Source: Curtobacterium sp. MCSS17_007
Lineage (GTDB): Bacteria > Actinomycetota > Actinomycetes > Actinomycetales > Microbacteriaceae
Reading direction: 5' to 3'
Assembly: GCF_003234175.2 (NCBI RefSeq)
Contig: NZ_CP126257.1
Coordinates: forward strand, 2,294,001-2,358,000
Length of the DNA stretch: 64,000 bases
Shown here piece after piece: positions 59,398-64,000 of the stretch. Each line of letters begins with the position of its first letter. The first letter of the stretch is position 1. The notes under the pieces were generated by a model, which worked only from the letters and a program-made list of their open reading frames with translations, made no database searches and was not told the DNA's origin. Position numbers and translations under genes: made by a program.

Positions 59398-60962
59398 CGA
59401 TTCCCAGGTTCGTCCGATCCCGGGCGCGCCGGGAGCGGTCGGTCGCGCCTGAGCATGACCACGGACGCCGCCGCGGCGACGAGCATGAGCACCGCGGCGA
59501 CGGCTCCGGTGATCGTGACACCGGAGTCGAAGGCTGCACGGGCGCTCTCGAGCAGCGCCTGCCCGGCCGTGCCGCCGAGGTCAGCGGCCGCCGAGACCGC
59601 GCCGCCGAGGGTCTCCTGCGCCGCGGTGTGCGCTGCGCCGCCCAGCCCGTCCGGCACCACGACGTGCGACCGGTACGCGGTGGCCAGGATGGTCCCGAGC
59701 ACCGCCGTGCCGAGCACGGCACCGATCTCGTACGCGGTCTCCGACACCGCGGACGCGGCACCGGCCTTGTCCGCGGGTGCGGTGGAGATGATGAGGTCGT
59801 TCGTGACGGTCTCGGACGCTCCGATCCCGATGCCGAGCAGCACGAAGGCGAACGCCAGCGCGACGATCGAGGCGTGGTGCCCGAGCACGGAGACCATGGC
59901 GTAGGACGCGGCCGAGAAGGTCAGGGAGACCGCCACCACCCAGCGCGGCGCGACCCGCGCGACGATCGGCACGACGACGAGCCCGGCCACGATGGTCAGG
60001 ACCGATCCCGGCACGAGTACCAGGCCGGAGGCGAACGGGTCCAGCCCGGCGACGAGCTGCAGGTGCTGGGCGATGAAGAACAGGAACCCGGTGAGCGAGA
60101 ACATCGCCGCCATGTTCATGAGGACGCTGCCCGTGAAGGCGGTGCTCCGGAACAGCCGCAGGTCGAGCATCGGGGTGCGCGACCGGAGCTGGCGACGGAC
60201 GAACGCGATGCCGCAGAGGACGCCCACGGCGAGCATCGCGATCGCGAAGCCGCGCTCCTCCGGGTGCACGACCGACTTGATCGCCCAGGCCGTCGGGGCG
60301 AGGGTGCCGAGCGACAGGAGCATGCTCGGGACGTCGACCGGCCCGGGCTGCGGGTCGCGGGACTCCGGGACGAAGAAGGGGACGCCGACGAGCATGAGCA
60401 CGAGGATCGGCACCGCGACGAGGAAGACCGCGCCCCAGTGGAAGTGCGCGAGCAGCACGCCGCCCACGAGGGGACCGAGGGCGTTGCCCGCTGCGAACAT
60501 CGTCGACCAGACCGCGAGCGCGAAGCGGCGCTCCCCCGCGTCCACGAACACGTTCCGGATGATCGAGAGCGTCGCGGGCATGAGCATCGCGCCGAAGACG
60601 CCCATCACGGCGCGGGCGGCGACGAGCATCCAGGCCTCGGTCGCGAAGGCGGCGGCGACGGACAGGAGCGCGAAGCCGGTCGCGCCGATGACGAGGATCC
60701 GGCGTCGCCCGATGCGGTCGCCGATGCTGCCCATCACGACGAGCAGACCGGCGAGCACGAGCGGGTAGGCGTCGACGATCCAGAGCTGGGTCGTCGCGCT
60801 GGGGTCGAGGGCGCGCGCGATCGTGGGCAGCGCGAAGCTCAGCACGGTGTTGTCGACGGAGATGAGCAGCACCGGGAGCATCAGCACGGCGAGCGCCGCG
60901 AACCGTCGGGCGCGGCTGCCGGTGACGGCGGTGGCGACGGGGCTGGTGAGCAGAGCGGACAC
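59394..60962 (-). CDS. DHA2-family (14-helix) MFS drug efflux transporter
   Basis: A 522-residue transporter with about 14 membrane segments. Near the start are VLLISVDNTVLSFALPTIAR (motif D1-like) and GSIGDRIGRRRILV (motif A); GNALGPLVGGVLL is motif C. It exports drugs or metabolites by proton antiport. GTG 60962 with GGGAG upstream. Its promoter carries a symmetric operator at 61072-61085. The flavin reductase promoter begins at its stop codon. Confidence 0.93.
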   Translation of the reverse strand: MSALLTSPVATAVTGSRARRFAALAVLMLPVLLISVDNTVLSFALPTIARALDPSATTQLWIVDAYPLVLAGLLVVMGSIGDRIGRRRILVIGATGFALLSVAAAFATEAWMLVAARAVMGVFGAMLMPATLSIIRNVFVDAGERRFALAVWSTMFAAGNALGPLVGGVLLAHFHWGAVFLVAVPILVLMLVGVPFFVPESRDPQPGPVDVPSMLLSLGTLAPTAWAIKSVVHPEERGFAIAMLAVGVLCGIAFVRRQLRSRTPMLDLRLFRSTAFTGSVLMNMAAMFSLTGFLFFIAQHLQLVAGLDPFASGLVLVPGSVLTIVAGLVVVPIVARVAPRWVVAVSLTFSAASYAMVSVLGHHASIVALAFAFVLLGIGIGASETVTNDLIISTAPADKAGAASAVSETAYEIGAVLGTAVLGTILATAYRSHVVVPDGLGGAAHTAAQETLGGAVSAAADLGGTAGQALLESARAAFDSGVTITGAVAAVLMLVAAAASVVMLRRDRPLPARPGSDEPGNR

Positions 60963-61066
60963 GGTGACTCCCTGGGGAACGAGCCGGACCAGGTCGACGG
61001 CGGACACTTCGATGGGGCAGACGAGACGGGACGCGGGATGGACACGCGCCCCGTCAGGACTCCGTA

Positions 61067-61096
61067 AGTGTACCGTCTGGACGGTCATGGTTGCAA
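61067..61096 (-). promoter_or_regulatory. Efflux-pump promoter with embedded operator
   Basis: On the minus strand TTGCAA (61096-61091), 18 bp, TACACT (61072-61067). The palindrome ACCGTC-TG-GACGGT (61072-61085) fills the spacer, so a bound repressor would block the polymerase. A TetR- or LacI-type protein could bind; which one is not shown. Confidence 0.65.
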
Positions 61097-61110
61097 CTGC
61101 AATCAACGCG

Positions 61111-61154
61111 CGGACGGGAGGCCCGTGGCTGCGTCCCCACGAGCCTCCCGTCCG
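61111..61154. repeat. CGGACGGGAGGC hairpin family, copy after the LacI gene
   Basis: An 18-bp inverted repeat with one mismatch (61111-61128 and 61137-61154), 30 nt past the LacI-family stop, separating it from the efflux-pump promoter. Confidence 0.9.
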
Positions 61155-61184
61155 CCTGCCGGCCGCCCTCCCCACCGCGAGCGC

Positions 61185-62276
61185 TCAGGCGGACTCGCGC
61201 AGCAGCAGCCGGTGCCGGACCGTGCGCCGCACGGCTTCCCCCGAGCGCGGCAGCTCCCCCGCGAGCATGCCGAGCGCGAGGTCGAGCGCCTCGCGGGCCA
61301 CGGCATCGAGGTCGACCGCGAGCGTCGTGAGCGTCGGCGCGACCAGCGTGCCGAGCGCGAGGCCGTCGACACCGACCACCCGGACGTCCCGCGGGACGTC
61401 CACCCCCGCACGGCGGCACGCGGCGAGCACGCCGAGCGCCATCAGGTCGTTGAAGGCCAGCACCGCGTCGACACGGCGGAAGCGCTCGAGCGCACGAGCG
61501 GCCATCGCCGCGCCGTGCTCGGACGTCGGGGCGTCGGCGACGGCGACCTCGGGCAGGTAGCCGCGGCGTCGCAGTGCGTCGAGCATGAGCCCACCGCGGC
61601 TGCTCGGGCGTCCGGTGTCCGACGCGTCGACGATCACCGGGTGGCGCACGCCCGTGCGCACCAGGTGGTCCGCGAGCTCCTCGATCGCCGCCGCGGGGTC
61701 GATGCGGACCGCACCGCGGAGGACCTCGCCGGCGGGGTCGAGCTCGACGACGGGCACCGGCCCGAGGCGCTCGATCCACTCGGGCGCCCGGGCACCGAGG
61801 TAGCCGACGACGACGTCGGTCTGCTGGCCGAGCGCCTGCACCGCACGGTCCGAGTCCCCCGCCAGGCCCACGTCGGCGAGCATCACGTCCCACCCCCGCG
61901 CCGCCGCGAGCCCGAGCACGGCGGCGGCGAGCTCGGGCGAGTAGGGGTTGCGCAGGTCGTTCACCACCAGCCCGAGCTGACGGTCCCCGCCCGTCACGAG
62001 CCCGCGCCCGAACCGGGACGGCCGGTAGTCGAGCGCGGCGGCCGCGGCGAGGACGCGTTCCTTCGTCGTCTCGCTGATCCCGTACAGACCGTTCATCGCG
62101 CGGGTCACCGTCTGGCGGGACACCCCGGCCGCCGCCGCGACGTCGTGGATCGTCGCGCGGCTCGCCGGGAGGCCGACGGTGCGTGGGGCCCGACGGAGCG
62201 ACGCGGGCGCGACCGGACCGGCCCCGCCCGCGTCCTCCGTCGCGTCGGTCCCGGTCAGGCGCGCAGGTCCAGCCAC
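61185..62276 (-). CDS. LacI-family transcriptional regulator
   Basis: A 363-residue regulator. The LacI helix-turn-helix is ATIHDVAAAAGVSRQTVTRA (about 33-52), with hinge YRPSRFGRGL and a periplasmic-binding-like sensor domain (LGLVVNDLRNPYSPEL, FNDLMALGVL, VVGVDGLAL). I take the GTG at 62276, with GGAG 9 nt upstream; it overlaps the fused oxidoreductase gene by 22 bp. Cotranscription suggests it controls that sugar-modifying enzyme. Confidence 0.9.
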   Translation of the reverse strand: MAGPARLTGTDATEDAGGAGPVAPASLRRAPRTVGLPASRATIHDVAAAAGVSRQTVTRAMNGLYGISETTKERVLAAAAALDYRPSRFGRGLVTGGDRQLGLVVNDLRNPYSPELAAAVLGLAAARGWDVMLADVGLAGDSDRAVQALGQQTDVVVGYLGARAPEWIERLGPVPVVELDPAGEVLRGAVRIDPAAAIEELADHLVRTGVRHPVIVDASDTGRPSSRGGLMLDALRRRGYLPEVAVADAPTSEHGAAMAARALERFRRVDAVLAFNDLMALGVLAACRRAGVDVPRDVRVVGVDGLALGTLVAPTLTTLAVDLDAVAREALDLALGMLAGELPRSGEAVRRTVRHRLLLRESA

Positions 62277-64000
62277 GCCACCTGCTCCGGGCTGAGCTCG
62301 ACCGACAGGCCCGTCATCGAGGACCGCGCCTCGGCGATGGTCCGCGGGCCGAACAGCGGGAAGGTCGGGAACGGCTGGTGCAGCACGTACGCCAGCGCGA
62401 TCGCGGTCGCCGGGACGCCGTACCGCTCGCCGAGCTCCCGCGCGCGGCGGAGGCGCTCGAAGTTGGCGTCGGAGTAGTAGCAGCGCACGAGCTCGGCGTC
62501 GCTCGTGTCCTCCGGGGCGGCACGTCCGGTGAAGAACCCGCGGGCCTGCGACGACCACGGCAGCAGCGGGACCTGGCGTTCCTCGAGCCACCGCTTCGAC
62601 GCCGGGTCGGTCGCGTGCTCGCACCCGTCCCACGGCACGTCGTACGCCTCGGCGAGCCCGAAGTGGTTGCTGAGGACCTCGAACCCGTGCCGACCGTTGG
62701 CGGCGGCGTACGCGTTGGCCTCGTCGAACCGTGCGGGGGTCCAGTTCGACCCGCCGAACACGCGGATGCGACCGGCGCGTCGGTGCTCGTCGAGCACGTC
62801 GACGAACTCGCCCACCGGTACGTCCGGGTTGTCGCGGTGCATCATGTAGACGTCCGCGTGGTCGGTGCCCTGCCGCTCGAGGCTCTCGAGCAGCTGCCGG
62901 GTGAGCGACTCGGGATCGCAGTACGGGGTGTGGGCGCCCTTCGTGATCACCACCACCTCGTCGCGGATCCCGCGGTTCTCGATCCACCTGCCGAGCCGCC
63001 CCTCGAGCACACCGCCGCCGTAGATGTACCCGGTGTCGAAGACGTTGCCGCCCTGCTCGACGAACATGTCGAAGAGCGCACTGGCGTGTGCGAGGTCGGG
63101 CTGGTTGTCGACGCCCATCACGAGGCGCGACATCCGCTTGCCGACGCCCGGGACCTCGCCGTACCGCATCGGGGCGTCGTCGCGCACGCGCAGCGGACGA
63201 CCGCTCACCGTCGGGATGTCCGCCGTCTCGGCCTCGAACGGGTAGCGCAGCCCGATCGCCGCGCGCCAGCGGTCGAGGGTCCGGGCGGTGGCCAGCGTCT
63301 CGTCGAGCGTCATCTGTGCGGCCTCGACCCCACCCGAGGCCAGGGCCGCGGTCGTCGCGTCCGCCTCGAGCGCGTACGGCCGGGCCCCCGCGAACGAGAG
63401 CGTGCGCGGGTCGTCGTCGACGGTGTGCACCGTGATGGTCGGGTCGTCGGAGAGCGTCCAGGGATCGGTGAGCACGATCCGTCCGCGGGTGCCGTGCACC
63501 GTCACGGTGTTCTCGTCCTGCACGCGCACACCGGTCCGGACGCTGGCGGTGGTGCCGTCCCGGTAGGTCAGGCGCGCGACCGTCCACTCGTCGACGCCCG
63601 TCGGGCCGAGGGTGCCGGTGGCGGTGAGCTCCACCGGCTCGGCGACGGCCGTGCCCGTGGCGGCCTGGACCACCGCGGCCACCATCGTGACCGGGTAGCC
63701 ACCGACGTCGAGGATGCCGCCACCCGCGGTCCCGACGTCGAACAGGCGCCCGGAGCGCTCGCCGGCGCGGAACGCGAACGAGGCGTCGACGTGGGTGACC
63801 TCGCCGACCGCGCCGTCGCGGACCAGGTCGAGCAGGGCCGCGGTCTGCGGGTGGAAGCGGTACATGTAGGCCTCGACCAGGGGCAGACCCGCCTGGCGCG
63901 CGGCGTCGACGAGCGCCATGGCGGTGCCGTGGTTCGGGGCGAGGGGCTTCTCGCAGAGCACCGCCTTGCCTGCGGAGAGGGCGCGGAGCACGAGGTCGGC
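62255..64000 (-). CDS. Fused Gfo/Idh/MocA dehydrogenase - aldo/keto reductase (partial)
   Basis: Open through the window end, so the N-terminus (Rossmann GxGxxG) is missing; at least 581 residues are visible. The first about 260 residues are Gfo/Idh/MocA type (LCEKPLAPNH, YMYRFHPQT, GGGILDVGGYPV). After a short linker an aldo/keto reductase domain begins (about 275-578) with RLVMGVDNQ, FDTGYIYGGG (catalytic Tyr), VITKGAHTPY (Lys) and YMMHRDNPD (His). Both halves use NAD(P)H and keep their catalytic residues, so a two-step sugar oxidation-reduction (an epimerisation) in one chain is plausible. Confidence 0.9.
   Translation of the reverse strand, partial: ADLVLRALSAGKAVLCEKPLAPNHGTAMALVDAARQAGLPLVEAYMYRFHPQTAALLDLVRDGAVGEVTHVDASFAFRAGERSGRLFDVGTAGGGILDVGGYPVTMVAAVVQAATGTAVAEPVELTATGTLGPTGVDEWTVARLTYRDGTTASVRTGVRVQDENTVTVHGTRGRIVLTDPWTLSDDPTITVHTVDDDPRTLSFAGARPYALEADATTAALASGGVEAAQMTLDETLATARTLDRWRAAIGLRYPFEAETADIPTVSGRPLRVRDDAPMRYGEVPGVGKRMSRLVMGVDNQPDLAHASALFDMFVEQGGNVFDTGYIYGGGVLEGRLGRWIENRGIRDEVVVITKGAHTPYCDPESLTRQLLESLERQGTDHADVYMMHRDNPDVPVGEFVDVLDEHRRAGRIRVFGGSNWTPARFDEANAYAAANGRHGFEVLSNHFGLAEAYDVPWDGCEHATDPASKRWLEERQVPLLPWSSQARGFFTGRAAPEDTSDAELVRCYYSDANFERLRRARELGERYGVPATAIALAYVLHQPFPTFPLFGPRTIAEARSSMTGLSVELSPEQVAWLDLRA

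Overview
The window is about 70% GC. Its gene order and protein types point to an actinobacterium of the family Microbacteriaceae. Curtobacterium is my best guess (inference: the secE-nusG-rplK-rplA / aspC / murB / HadAB block, a complete menaquinone gene set, an archaeal-type AspRS, BldC next to bS22, many GTG starts). It looks chromosomal. I see no insertion sequence, prophage block, CRISPR array or plasmid function.

Layout. 0.1-8.1 kb: a sugar-import and catabolism operon on the minus strand (TIM-barrel isomerase, Gfo/Idh/MocA dehydrogenase, solute-binding lipoprotein, two permeases, a TolB-like propeller protein) with a divergent ROK regulator. 8.1-8.9 kb: a stand-alone YqaJ-type nuclease. 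9-15.4 kb: rplA, rplK, nusG, secE, tRNA-Trp, aspartate aminotransferase, murB and a HadB/HadA dehydratase pair. 15.5-21 kb: an orphan protein, tRNA-Met, tRNA-Thr, an M23 peptidase with an MtrA-like box, inositol monophosphatase, tRNA-Tyr, YajQ and cardiolipin synthase. 21-35 kb: a membrane acyltransferase, FprA, and the menaquinone genes (polyprenyl synthase, menG, menF, menD, menA, menE, menB, menC). 34.8-39.5 kb: System II cytochrome c maturation (ccsB, resB, ccdA, resA-like) plus a histidine phosphatase. 39.6-45.4 kb: SulP transporter with MerR, AspRS, small redox proteins, bS22, BldC, ArsR. 45.5-51.2 kb: TrkH/TrkA, ProC, a CDF transporter, TadA, Upp. 51.5-58 kb: a 33-codon leaderless micro-ORF with a near-perfect palindrome, an orphan winged-helix protein, a MarR-photolyase-serine hydrolase operon, a PfkB kinase and TetR. 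58-64 kb: sodA, a flavin reductase behind a SoxR-type promoter, a DHA2 efflux pump, a LacI regulator, and a Gfo/Idh/MocA-aldo/keto reductase fusion cut by the window end.

How it works together. The central third supplies a menaquinone- and cytochrome-c-based respiratory chain. Every step from chorismate to menaquinone is present except recognisable MenH and the DHNA-CoA thioesterase. The flanks are accessory sugar uptake (ROK and LacI controlled), ion homeostasis, light/DNA repair and redox defence.

Two genome-wide habits stand out. Many genes have a TAnnnT -10 box only 6-8 nt before GTG/ATG, which implies leaderless mRNAs. A dispersed hairpin family built on CGGACGGGAGGCsCG closes at least six transcription units.
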